Origin: Hawksworthiomyces lignivorus
Lineage: Eukaryota > Ascomycota > Sordariomycetes > Ophiostomatales > Ophiostomataceae
Assembly: GCA_002917075.1 (NCBI GenBank)
Contig: NTMA01000046.1
Coordinates: 62,001-126,000 of the forward strand
Reading direction: 5' to 3'
Length of the DNA stretch: 64,000 nt
The notes beneath the pieces are model-generated. The model was not told the origin of the DNA. It made no database searches and worked only from the letters and a program-made list of their open reading frames with translations. Position numbers and translations under genes: made by a program. Shown piece after piece: positions 33,101-42,700 of this stretch; position 1 is the first letter of the stretch; every line of letters starts with the position of its first letter.

Positions 33101-33386
33101 CGTTGTCCAGAAACAGGATGCCTTCTCCCGGCTTGGCGGCAATGTGGCCGCTCTTGTCGTCACCGGTAGTCGACGTCTCCCAGCGGCGAAGCACGAGAGC
33201 AGTGGTGGTTGGAGGGGTTCTCCGTCGGTAAGCTAGCGACCGGGGGGCGGTAGAAAGAGTTGACGGAGACAGAGTCACAGCATCGCGTCCATGATGTTGG
33301 GCAAGCCAACGGCGGCTCTGCTGATGCTGTTGCTGCAGCTGCCACGCCCGGAGGGTGGCCGGGCGGAAGGAGCGTGCCAGCGGCAT
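30165..33386 (-). CDS. YME2: mitochondrial escape protein 2 (Yme2), inner membrane
   Basis: Maintains mitochondrial nucleoid structure and limits escape of mitochondrial DNA. One exon, 1073 residues from the ATG at 33386 (MPLARSFRPATLRAW); the frame remains open upstream without an ATG. The N-terminus is basic and poor in acidic residues, as expected for a mitochondrial presequence. The family signature GHIAAKPGEGILFLDNVFPLRLG follows at about residues 80-105, then an RRM-like domain (RYATVDFMRVRDAVMARSCL) near 290-340, one membrane segment (IVIPIVAALLATVTVAVF) near 365, and a P-loop ATPase-like matrix or intermembrane part starting with VVQGPRGSGKKELVVD and VLVIDCKP. A long Ala/Lys/Asp-rich low-complexity insertion (about residues 720-840) interrupts the C-terminal half. 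Length is above the usual 850. Confidence 0.93.
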   Translation of the reverse strand: MPLARSFRPATLRAWQLQQQHQQSRRWLAQHHGRDAVTLSPSTLSTAPRSLAYRRRTPPTTTALVLRRWETSTTGDDKSGHIAAKPGEGILFLDNVFPLRLGSLLAWRPWRSAADYDDDDISRLLKRFTTPTTTSTSAPTAPHPPASALSPSYWMSSMRTSLASIVDPVGLVKRAIPEDLSVSITEIVPRLKDGGVFIKFSHQAGEPPEEIEARLSKLLAAHPVRPWFNPLWGCMRAGLVRGVPWLEDLASRVPSGRVRVEFCAPPPPSAAGGVGDATGSANLELSQEMLYSLFRRYGKIAEISSQPSDSKTLPRYATVDFMRVRDAVMARSCLHGYVVQGVTRLRMSYEPRVRAHHIWDWLTNHPRIVIPIVAALLATVTVAVFDPIRAFFIRAHVQHSFDLRDSKLYHWFQRRTSAFVAYARDSYDAAADNIGIGGGSGGRAGARGGASRGQDALMTHRRDLLESLRTWLLETSETFIVVQGPRGSGKKELVVDQALLGRRDVLVIDCKPIVEARGESATIKKLAGALGYRPVFSWANNLSSLIDLAVQGTTGLKAGFSETLDEQLAKILQTAQAALREVSLAGRHKGDVDAHLTEDAFLEAHPERRAVIVLDNFGTRNEDATGLVYDKIAEWGAALVAANIAHVVCLTTDTSYPKALVKAMPDRVFRQVALGDLSPEVAMNYVLSHLAEKEEDDSTALADTADQQPLPAAGATGQPGSDAAAAAAVDAQKQLAQKQPSILEKVGQKLPFTKKDAKDAAGSKDAKAPEAAAASKDAGSAGTTAASSTAADAAADAAPAPDAASTIAAPANDATKAFAKSHPEVIQELDSCIGVLGGRLTDLESLVRRLKSGQRPGRAVSEIVEQSASEIIKMFLLASAKTTSAASASGSSSSSSSASSGASAPSTAAATGAARGWTAAQAWYLVRELAAKGSLNYNAVLLADPFSAAPDGGVAALDALAAAELVTVRAVRGRPSVVRAGSPVYAAAFARLAADRPLAARLDRAVLTERAALEAKTVAKAEAELALLGSLPRQPAETGGRISYLLSKLQAAQAKIVAYEAEMARLKVVMAED

Positions 33387-33981
33387 AGATTTTCTGCTCT
33401 TTCCTCGGTGGTGTGACCCTCGGGTAGAGCTGTGAGGAAAGACCAAGGCAATTGAATTATTGAATTAGAAATTACGGGGTAAGTAGTATGCAATTAGCAG
33501 TCTTCACGGGATCACGGCCATGCTGTTGAACTCGAGAATAAGTTCTGCTTATCTAGACTAGAAGCGCCTAATTTCACCTTGAATTTTTGCTCCGAGGAAG
33601 CAGAGGTTAGGTGCATGAGCTTTGTATCCCCCAGTCAATGACCTCACCAGCTGAGACCTTGCGCTCCACTTAGACGCTGCTTAAGCTCCAGCAGGGTTTG
33701 CCGCTGTGCTAGGTTTACATTTAGCGGAGACGAATTTCCGCCGGTCCAGCCTTTTAACAGGTGCAAGGTGCTGTCAGCCAATCACAGCGCTGCCCTCTGT
33801 AAAAATCACGAGACAGAGTTTTGCTTCACTATGAGATCTCATCGCATGAAACAAGTGAGGGGAAAGTCTGACGATTAAGTCTAGATAGAGACATAGATTA
33901 TCAGATTGAACGAGATTCTCGATCATTTACGCTCTTTATAAAACTTTTTTTTTTTTGTCTGCAATCATCGGATCCGTCATC
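33387..33981. promoter_or_regulatory. divergent promoter of YME2 and EMI1
   Basis: About 600 bp between start codons of two nuclear genes for mitochondrial proteins. A CCAAT box is visible in AGCCAATCACAG near 33777. A T10-11 tract lies just before the EMI1 start. No gene. Confidence 0.5.
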
Positions 33982-34911
33982 ATGGGTTGGTTCTGGTCGA
34001 GCACTCCATCTTCTGTCGAGGCGCAGGCGTCTCAGACGCAGTCCTCTCAGCCGTCAGGGCCTACCAGCTCGCCGTCACAGCAATCACCAGAAGTGCCATC
34101 ATCTTCACCTACACCACCTTCGTCCAACGATAGCCTCCTGGAGAATGACCCGGAGTTGCAAAAGTTCATCGCTATGTTCCAAGGGACAGGTGAGGAGCAG
34201 CAGAAGCCGCCGCCGCCGCCTCCCGCCAGCAGCGGCACTGGCAACGAGCGGCCTCTCTCGATACTGGCAAAATGGAGAATGGGGGGCTCGTCGTCGTCGT
34301 CGTCGTCCTACTCTTACTCGTCTTCTTCGTCTTACTCTTCTTCCTCCTCGTCTACCACTTCGTCTTCCTACTCCGCCACTGCCACTACCGCCTCCGGCGA
34401 AGAGTACGCGCCGCGCGAGCGGTCCCTCGCCGAGGCGACGCTGCCCACGAGCATGTCGTGCCGCCAGGCCTTTGACCTGGCCTGGGCCTGCCAGTCGCCC
34501 GCCGGCCAGTGGCGCGCCGTGTACCGGCACGGCACTGTGAAGCCGTGCAGCGACCTGTGGGACGACTTCTGGTTCTGCATGCGCGTCAAGGGCCTGCCCG
34601 CCGGCCCCGGCAAGGAAGAGGCCATCCGCGCCCACTACCGCAAGAAGGAGCTCACCAAGTACTACGAGCCCGGCCAGAAGTCAAGCGAGGACGTGTGGCG
34701 CAGCCGGACCCTCGACGAGGTGCTGCCCGAGGGTGCCGTGTTCCAGCACTCGTTCCAGGTAGCCATTGGAGGCAATGGCAGCGAGAACCGCGGCGAGGAG
34801 GCGGCCGCGGGAAGCAACAGCGATGCTGCTGGCCAGCAGGACAGGGATCAGATCCTGGCCGATATGGAACGACGACGGCAGATCAGGAAGCAGATGGGGT
34901 ACAACAGTTGA
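33982..34911 (+). CDS. EMI1: Emi1-like twin CX9C protein (DUF3128)
   Basis: One exon, 309 residues from the ATG at 33982 (MGWFWSSTPSS). The conserved part carries a twin CX9C motif: CRQAFDLAWAC (Cys160 and Cys170) and CSDLWDDFWFC (Cys192 and Cys202), followed by RAHYRKKELTKYYEPGQKSS and DVWRSRT. Twin CX9C proteins are usually oxidised by Mia40 in the mitochondrial intermembrane space; the yeast homolog is needed for early meiotic gene induction. The first 140 residues are Ser/Pro/Gln-rich with a Ser-Tyr run (from a TCG/TCT repeat) and are not conserved-looking. It is divergent from YME2, another mitochondrial gene. Confidence 0.9.
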   Translation: MGWFWSSTPSSVEAQASQTQSSQPSGPTSSPSQQSPEVPSSSPTPPSSNDSLLENDPELQKFIAMFQGTGEEQQKPPPPPPASSGTGNERPLSILAKWRMGGSSSSSSSYSYSSSSSYSSSSSSTTSSSYSATATTASGEEYAPRERSLAEATLPTSMSCRQAFDLAWACQSPAGQWRAVYRHGTVKPCSDLWDDFWFCMRVKGLPAGPGKEEAIRAHYRKKELTKYYEPGQKSSEDVWRSRTLDEVLPEGAVFQHSFQVAIGGNGSENRGEEAAAGSNSDAAGQQDRDQILADMERRRQIRKQMGYNS

Positions 34912-35436
34912 GGAGGCAGTATTGAAAGACGGTTTTTTTTTTTTTTCACTTCGAGCGATTTTACGAATATTTCCTTCACAGATTTGTTACGATTAAGATT
35001 TTGGTGATTTTGATATTGTTGCATTACTACTATCAAGTCTATTTCTTGTCACATATAACAACTGCTCTCAAAATTGTCACAGAGCGAATTTCATACAATT
35101 GAAAAGGTTTTATTTTAATCTTTTTTTATTCATTACAGTATGCTAAAACTGTATTTCCCGAACTTTTCTCCCTCCAGATCACATGAATCATCAAGAGAAG
35201 GTTACAAAATAAAAAAACACTTCAATAATGCGTAGATATAAAGCATGAAAAGCAATGTCTAACCCCGTGGTGCCCTTCGTATCCCTTTTAACAAAGTTCT
35301 GTGTGCCGAATGATGGCCGCATTCTGCTGGCAGCGCCTTGACGGCTGTGTCTAGCCATTAAACAGAAATCATAAAATCCATTAACAATTAAAAAATCAAA
35401 AGACCGATAAAATGACGAAGCAGACTAGTTGGGTAT
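34912..35436. other. 3' intergenic region between convergent EMI1 and HSP70
   Basis: About 525 bp, AT-rich, holding both 3' untranslated regions. No gene seen. Confidence 0.5.
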
Positions 35437-37463
35437 TTAGTCAACCTCCTCAACGGTCGGGCCATCGGGGTCACCGCCACCAGCGCTGGGGAAACCACCG
35501 GGAGCACCGCCGGGCATACCGCCGGGCATGCCGCCGGGAGCACCACCAGATGCGCCGTAGAACTTCATCATGATAGGGTTGGCAACCTCCTCCAGAGACT
35601 TCTGGCGGCCCTCGTACTCGTCGCGCGAGGCCTGGTCGGTCTCCTCGACGAACTTCTTGGTCTCCTCGAGGGTGGTTACGAAGTCCTGGTACTCCTTGGA
35701 GGACTCGATCGAGGACTTGAACTCCTTGAACTTGGTCTCCTCGGTGGTGTTTCTCAGCGAGTAGACGTAGGACTCGAGGCCGTTCTTGGCAGAGACACGG
35801 GCGGCCTCGGCCTCATCCTCCTCCTTGTACTTCTCGGCATCAGCCAACATGCGCTCGATGTCCTCCTTGGAGAGACGGCCCTTGTCGTTGGTGATGACAA
35901 TCTGGTTGGACTTGCCGGTGCCCTTCTCGACAGCCGACACGTTCATGATACCGTTGGCATCCAGATCGAAGGTGACCTCAATCTGGGGCACACCACGGGG
36001 TGCGGGGGGAATGCCGGTAAGCTCGAACTTGCCCATCAGGTTGTTGTCCTTGGTGCGCTGGCGCTCACCCTCGTAGACCTGGATGAGCACACCAGGCTGG
36101 TTGTCGGAGAAGGTGGAGAAGACCTCGGACTTCTTGGTGGGGATGGTGGTGTTGCGGGGAATGAGCTTGGTCATCATGCCACCAGCGGTCTCGATACCGA
36201 GAGACAGAGGGGCGACGTCGAGCAGCAGGATCTCGTTGGTGGACTTGGAGCTCTGGTCACCGCTGAGGATGGCAGCCTGGACGGCAGCACCGTAGGCGAC
36301 AGCCTCATCGGGGTTGATGGACTTGTTGGGCTCCTTGCCGTTGAAGTAGTCGGTGATGAGCTTCTGGATGCGGGGGATACGGGTGGAGCCACCGACAAGC
36401 ACGATCTCGTGGACCTGGGACTTGTCGATCTTGGCGTCCGTCAGGACACGGTCAACGGGCTGCAGGGTGGAGCGGAAGAGGTCCTGGCACAGCTCCTCGA
36501 AGCGGGCACGGGTGATGGAGGTGTAGAAATCGATACCCTCGAACAGAGAGTCGATCTCGATGGAGGTCTGGGCAGACGAAGACAGGGTGCGCTTGGCACG
36601 CTCGCAGGCAGTGCGCAGACGGCGCAGAGCACGGGCGTTGCTAGACAGGTCCTTCTTGTACTTGCGCTTGAACTCGTTGACGAAGTGGTTGACGAGACGG
36701 TTGTCGAAGTCCTCACCACCCAAGTGAGTGTCACCAGCGGTGGACTTGACCTCGAAGATACCCTCCTCGATGGTCAGCAGGGACACATCGAAGGTACCAC
36801 CACCCAGATCGAAGATGAGCACGTTGCGCTCGCCCTCGACCTTCTTGTCGAGACCGTAGGCGATGGCAGCGGCAGTAGGCTCGTTGATGATACGCAGGAC
36901 GTTCAGGCCAGCGATGAGACCAGCGTCCTTGGTGGCCTGGCGCTGGGAGTCGTTGAAGTAAGCCGGGACAGTGACGACGGCGTTGTTGACGGTGCCACCC
37001 AGGTAGGACTCGGCGGTCTCACGCATCTTGATCAGGACCATGGAGGAGATCTCCTCGGGGGTGAACTGCTTGGTCTCGCCCTTGAACTCGACCTCGACGA
37101 CAGGCTTACCGGCCCGCTCGATGACCTTGAAGGGGAAGTGCTTCATATCCGCCTGCACCTCAGGGTCGGCAAACTTGCGGCCAATCAGACGCTTGGCGTC
37201 GAAGACTGTGTTCTGGGGGTTCATGGCGACCTGGTTCTTGGCGGCGTCACCAATCAACCGCTCTGTGTCCGTGAAGGCCACGAAGGACGGTGTGGTGCGG
37301 TTACCCTGGTCATTGGCAATGATCTATTAAACTGTTAGAATCTTATGTTGCTTTTTGGGGGGATCTCAAAATATGGGATAATACTAACCTCAATCCGGTC
37401 ATCACGGAAGATACCCACGCAAGAGTACGTGGTACCCAAGTCGATACCGACAGCGGGAGCCAT
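35437..37463 (-). CDS. SSA: cytosolic Hsp70 chaperone (Ssa type)
   Basis: ATP-dependent chaperone for folding, translocation and heat-stress recovery. Two exons: 37463-37389 (25 codons, [19 protein letters not shown]) and 37323-35437, separated by a 65-bp intron that lies after DDRIE. Total 653 residues, the usual length. Hallmarks: [11 protein letters not shown] phosphate loop, [37 protein letters not shown], the substrate-binding domain with [20 protein letters not shown], a Gly/Pro-rich [14 protein letters not shown] tail and the C-terminal EEVD motif that binds TPR co-chaperones, which fixes the compartment as cytosol/nucleus. Codon usage is strongly biased to C-ending codons, as expected of a highly expressed gene. 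A perfect heat-shock element lies 320 bp upstream. Confidence 0.98.
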
Positions 37464-39752
37464 GGTGTCTGTGTCTGTGTGTTATGAGAAGAGTGAAATA
37501 TGGGATATATCGGGATGAGAGAGTAGGGCGTGAGAGAAAAGGAAGTCTGTCTATATGGTATGTATTAAGAGACAAAGACTATAAGAGCTTGTGAGAGAAG
37601 TGAAAATAGAATGGAAGGAAAAGGGAGACGAGGAAAAAAGCAAAAAGTCAGAAACAAGATGCTTATATGTCCAAAGAGACGGGACAAGAGAGAAGGGCAC
37701 AGAAGGGCAGAGGCTCTCTGCTGAAGGCAGTGAAAAACCTTCGGGCTTGGTTGGCGGGACAGTACTGAAAAGCTGTAAGAGAGAAGGTTCGAGAAAGACA
37801 GCGAAACTTGTTGACCCCACCAGCAGCTTCGTGCAGCTTCTCATGTGGGGAGCAACTAACGAACAATGGCTGTTCTCTTTACTAGGCAAACGCCCCTCCA
37901 CAGCTGCAAGGGGAGCAAGCACGGGCCAATCAGCGACCACCAAAAATTGCGGTTGCTTGCCTGCGAGCCTGCTTTGCGGTGCTGCTTCAGGCGCCCGTAC
38001 AGTTTTAGGCACCTGTGCACACCCTACGGAGCATGGTTAAGCGCACTGGAAAGGGAGCTGGTCGAGGCTGACTTGACCTGGGGCGTGGCTGCGAAATTCT
38101 GCTTAATTGCAGAACTTGCAGTTGGGCACTCAGTAATGCTTCGTCTCTGCTTGACGATGCCAGACCGCCCGAGAGCATACTACTACATCCGAATACTGTC
38201 TAGAAGATACTAGGTACACCCCACTTGAGTTTCTGAGCAGTGTCGCCACCCCCCTCTCTCCTCCCCCCCCACTAGTGAAGAAAGGGCAAAAGCAGAAGAA
38301 GAGACAGGAAGAGGCGAGAAAGCGAAAAAGGCGAAAAAAAAAAGGCAAGAAACTCCCTGATGTTTGTGCGCAATCGTCCTCTGCTCGTATCTCGATGAGA
38401 AATGAATTGCATCGAAGGCAAATTGCAACCTTGCATCCCTGCAACTAGATTGGAACTGAAAGACCATTCTACAAGAAACGAGAGCTGTCCGTGGGGATGG
38501 CAAAGAAAGTGAGAGAAATACTACAGAGCAAAAAGAGAGAAAGGAGAAAGAGCTTTCTACGTGTACCGTTACTGTGGGGCCGATCCCATCGGAAAGGACG
38601 TAAATTGTAATCATGCATTCAGCGGCAACCCCTCTATTTGGGTATGTTATACCCCGCTATGATCAAAATGGATGAAAACAGCGGCAATCTGTACTTAAGC
38701 ATACTAGTACTTGCTCAATTTCGTCACCCAAGAGACCACGCTACAGGGGATACCAAATACTGATAGTAGAGCACTTTCTAACATGTACGCAATGATGATT
38801 TCTATCTGCATGGAGAGAGCTCAGAGAGCTCCTTGCTCGATGAAGAAGCTCTAAATTGGCTTGCTGTGTTTGTGAGATTTCTTGGATATGAAACTACGGG
38901 GTAGGGGGGAAACTATCTTGCGGTTCTCTCCGACTTTTGTCACCTCATCTTTGTTCTCTCTTTGCAGCCCAGTGCATATCGGGAAGCTGGTCGCGCCACT
39001 GAGTCGAAAGAACCGCACAGAGTTTCTCAGTAAGGGACAATTGGCTAGACGGATGGAAGGTTGCCCACGAGCAGAGCCTCTCCGTATCCATCTTTCGATT
39101 TCTTCGGCTTTGAATCGTAAAATTTCGGCATCATAAGGCGAGGGATACGTCACACATAATTTGCACCATCACATTCAATTAGAGCTTAAACTGTCGGGTG
39201 CATGGAAGTCACGTGCAGCATATGGCGACAATTGGTGAGCAGTGCACGACTGGGCATTGATTTTCTAGGCAAATCTGTGACCACAAGCTTAGCTGTAGTC
39301 GTTAGTATGCTTGTGGGGATTAAATATTTGCTTATGCTATGTGAATGCACATCGACGCACAAAAAATACTCCACGAGGGAAAAAGGTCTCATATTTTTTT
39401 GCCTTGTTTGAACGACATCGAGGGTTTACTTGTATTTAAATGTAGCCGTTGACAAAATGCGTGCTAGCATCGGTGTTTCAAGGCCTCACATGTCAAGATA
39501 TGTTGACAGTGCCACCAATATTTGTCGTACGCGCTAAAGTAAACTAGGAGGCTAGGATGCAACCCATAAGTAATAGAATCAAGGCAGCTCTGAGAAGCAG
39601 GCAAGTGCCACTGCTCGCCTACAAAATGGCGGACCTGCGTCATAGATTGGCGCGATGCAACAGGCAGGATTCTGCCTGCAACGCAAAAGCTCGCTCATGT
39701 TCATAGCTCTGCTTACAACGTCTCGGTCGAAATAGCCTCAAACGCTCGGCGT
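37464..39752. other. HSP70 upstream region and NLR3 3' flank
   Basis: About 2.3 kb. The proximal 400 bp are pyrimidine-rich on the HSP70 strand and contain the heat-shock element. A GA/CT-skewed stretch lies at 38240-38560. The remainder to 39752 shows only short frames without family resemblance; no RNA gene or transposon was recognised. Confidence 0.5.
37783..37795 (-). promoter_or_regulatory. heat-shock element upstream of HSP70
   Basis: GAAggTTCgaGAA is a perfect three-unit alternation of GAA and TTC with 2-nt spacing, the consensus for the heat-shock factor Hsf1 trimer. It lies about 320 bp upstream of the HSP70 start codon. A CCAAT box follows further upstream at about 37926-37930. Confidence 0.75.
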
Positions 39753-42700
39753 TCAACCCCTAATGCTGGTGACCCCTTCTCGTTGCGCTCGCGGCTGTCC
39801 AGCCGGTGGGAAGCTGAAAATAAGCACCCTACCTGATGTGCAACCTATGCCAATCATTTCTCCCCATACAGCATAGCTCCGAGGCTGGTATTCGGGGGGG
39901 AGCCAAAGCAGTTTTTGGCCATCACGCGTAATCCAAGACTTGTCTAAGGTCAAACTGTATCCAACGTCTGCCACATCGGGTTCTTTGAGAGCCGACGGCT
40001 TGCCTCGACTATGCAGCAAGTCCCCGCCGATGCGCCCAATATCAGAGAACAGGTAAGAACCCGTAGCGTCAAACGAGAGCCGATTAGGTATGCATCCGAT
40101 ATTTAGGACGTGCAGCAATTGTGCCCTGGCCGTGCTCCAGAAGCGCACTTTGTTGTCGTTCGATCCCGCCGCCAGCTGTCTACCGTTTGGTGAAAAGGCC
40201 AATGAATGGACGCTACTTCCATTACCCGAAATCTTATGCAGGAGTTCGCCTGTTTTGTCCCAAATCTCGACGATCCTATGGCCCCCGACTGCTATTCGAC
40301 TGCCATCTGCGGAGAAAGCCAATGAGAAGACAATTTCTCTACGGCCACCAAGTGTCTGTAGGCATTCACCAGTTTTCGGATCCCAGATTGTAACGGCGCC
40401 CTTGTATTCTCCCACGGCCAACTGATTTCCGTCTGGTGAGAAGGCTACCGCATATACATGGCTTGTGGCGGTAATAGTCCGGATGCATTCACCAGTCGCT
40501 GCGTTCCAGATCTTAAAAGTGTCGTCATTCGACCCTGATGCCAAATGGCTGCCGTCTGCTGAGAAGACCACGGAATTTACCCAGCCGTTGTGGTTTGTGG
40601 GGGAAAGCGAGTCTTCACTAGTTGCCGTATGCCAGAATTTGATGGTACCGTCTTGCTGCCCTGAAACAAGCCAGTTGCTATCTTTGGAGAAGGTTACCGA
40701 ATTAACTGTTTTATTATGCCCTCCGAATGTTCGGAGGCATTTTTCTGTCGCTATGTTCCATATCTTGGCGGTTCCATCGTCCGATCCCGAGGCTAACCAA
40801 CCGCCATCTGTTGAAAAGGTCACCGAATTAATGGATGAATTGTGGCCTGAGAGCGTGTGTAAACATTCGCCGGTATTTACGTCCCAGATCATAGCGGGAC
40901 CGTGGCCCGATCCTGTTGCTAGTAATCTGCCATCCGGTGAAAAGGCCACAGAATAAAAGAACCCATGGCGAGCTGCTATCGAACGCAAGCATTCGCCGTT
41001 AGTTGTGTTCCAGATTTTGGCAGTGCCATCTGCCGATCCCGAGGCTACCAAGCTCCCGTCTGGTGAGAAGGCCACCGAGTAAATGAGTCCGTTATGGGCG
41101 AGGAGTGTACGTAGGCATGTGCCTGCTGTTGCATACCAGATTTTGATCGTCTTATCATCTGATCCTGACACCAACTGGTCGTTGCCCGCTGAGAACGCGA
41201 CAGAGCGGATTCCACCTTCATGGCCTTCAAGCGTGCGGAGCCAATGGCCTTCCGTTATATCCCAAATTCTAATGGTCTTGTCAAGCGACCCCGACGCCAA
41301 CCAATTGCCGTTTACTGAGACCGCAACTGACTGGACGTAAGTTTTATGACCTTTAAGCGTATGTAGACATTCGCCTGTTGCTACATTCCAAATCTTGAGC
41401 GTATAATCGTTTGATCCCGAGACTAGTCGAGTGCCATCTGCCGAATATACCACTGAGCGTATATCACGAGCATGACCAGTGAGCGTCTGGAAGCAAGAGC
41501 CCCAGTCCGGTTCCATGACCGGCGTTCTCGCTATCCAGCTGGGCTCGTCGAAATTTTGCCGAATGACACTCCCCGTCGGCGCAAACACAAGCGCCGAAGC
41601 GTACGCCTGCAGCGGGGCCGCATCAATTATCGCGCGAAAGTTGAGCGTGAAACGATTTGCGTCTTGCAGAAATGCCGACAATTCGGGAAAGCTGGAGGTC
41701 TATGAAGCTTCATTTAGCTTGTACTCTCGGTCAACTCGTGTCGCTTCCTGAGCGGAGACGGGCTTACATCGATTATACCCAGCAACTTGTCGATAAGCTC
41801 TGGGCTCTCCAATATCCTGCCAAGAAGACTCAATGCCTCCAGCCAGTGCAGAAAATGTTTCTTCAAAAACTGCAGCACCGCACCGTCTCTTTTCAGATCT
41901 TCTCCGGTTTGAGCGGCCCCACCTCTTACAGCTTTACAGAGGTGGTAGACCCAGAAGAAGCAAGAGTACCGTATCGGGCCCAAGTGGTCTCCTTCAGGAG
42001 GCATCATACCCTCGGGTTTAGGGCCAAGAGAAAGCTCGTACATGTTCTTCCGCAGTACGGTGTTCATTCTCTCAAGAGAGCGCCTGCTGATGTCAGCCTC
42101 CCCTTGAGCAATCCCGCCCGGATGAAGCCGCTTATTGAAGATGCCCTCGAGATATTCTTTGGCTGACTGGTGAATGAGATAGATAGTGTCCTCTTTGGTG
42201 ACTAGAAATGAGCCGCATTTATCAACTAATACTTTTGGATCAATCTGTGGCTGGAAGTGGGCGAGCACAGCAACCTCAGAGAGTGTTAGTGGTCGGTATG
42301 CCAGAAAGGCAGCCACGAGAACGTTTCTACAGCGTTGTAGATCCTTTTCGCGGTGCTTCTCAATCTTTGACATTATGTAATTATACAGCTCTGACAGACC
42401 TTTTGGAATACTTCTAATAACGTCGACGGCGTCCCACCCCTCTACCGAGTCGAGCTCCTTAAACACGAGAGCCACCCAAAGGAACTTGTTTTCGGCTTTT
42501 TGCCTGATTTCCTCTGCAATTGCCGCCAGCGTTTCGTCGTTGTAACCGTCTCTTCCCTCTAGGCCAGAGAGCTTGTGTTGGATATACCGCTCGACAGGCT
42601 CCCGCAGGCGTTCATCATCTAACGCTGATGCTATAAACGTCTCCGGATTTCTAAGTTTTGCACCCACACGAAGCTCTGGGCGGCTGGACACCAGCCACCT

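Noticed and set aside
33387..33446. 20-residue N-terminal extension of YME2
   Set aside because: The upstream frame has no ATG; the first Met is at 33386 and gives a presequence-like start.
36409..37338. 309-codon plus-strand frame opposite HSP70
   Set aside because: A well-known artefact: antisense of hsp70 genes often stays open. The text is Leu/Asp/Val-rich with no independent support.
38130..38614. Minus-strand frames between HSP70 and NLR3
   Set aside because: Phe/Ser/Cys-rich translations of a CT-rich stretch, no motif or splice support.
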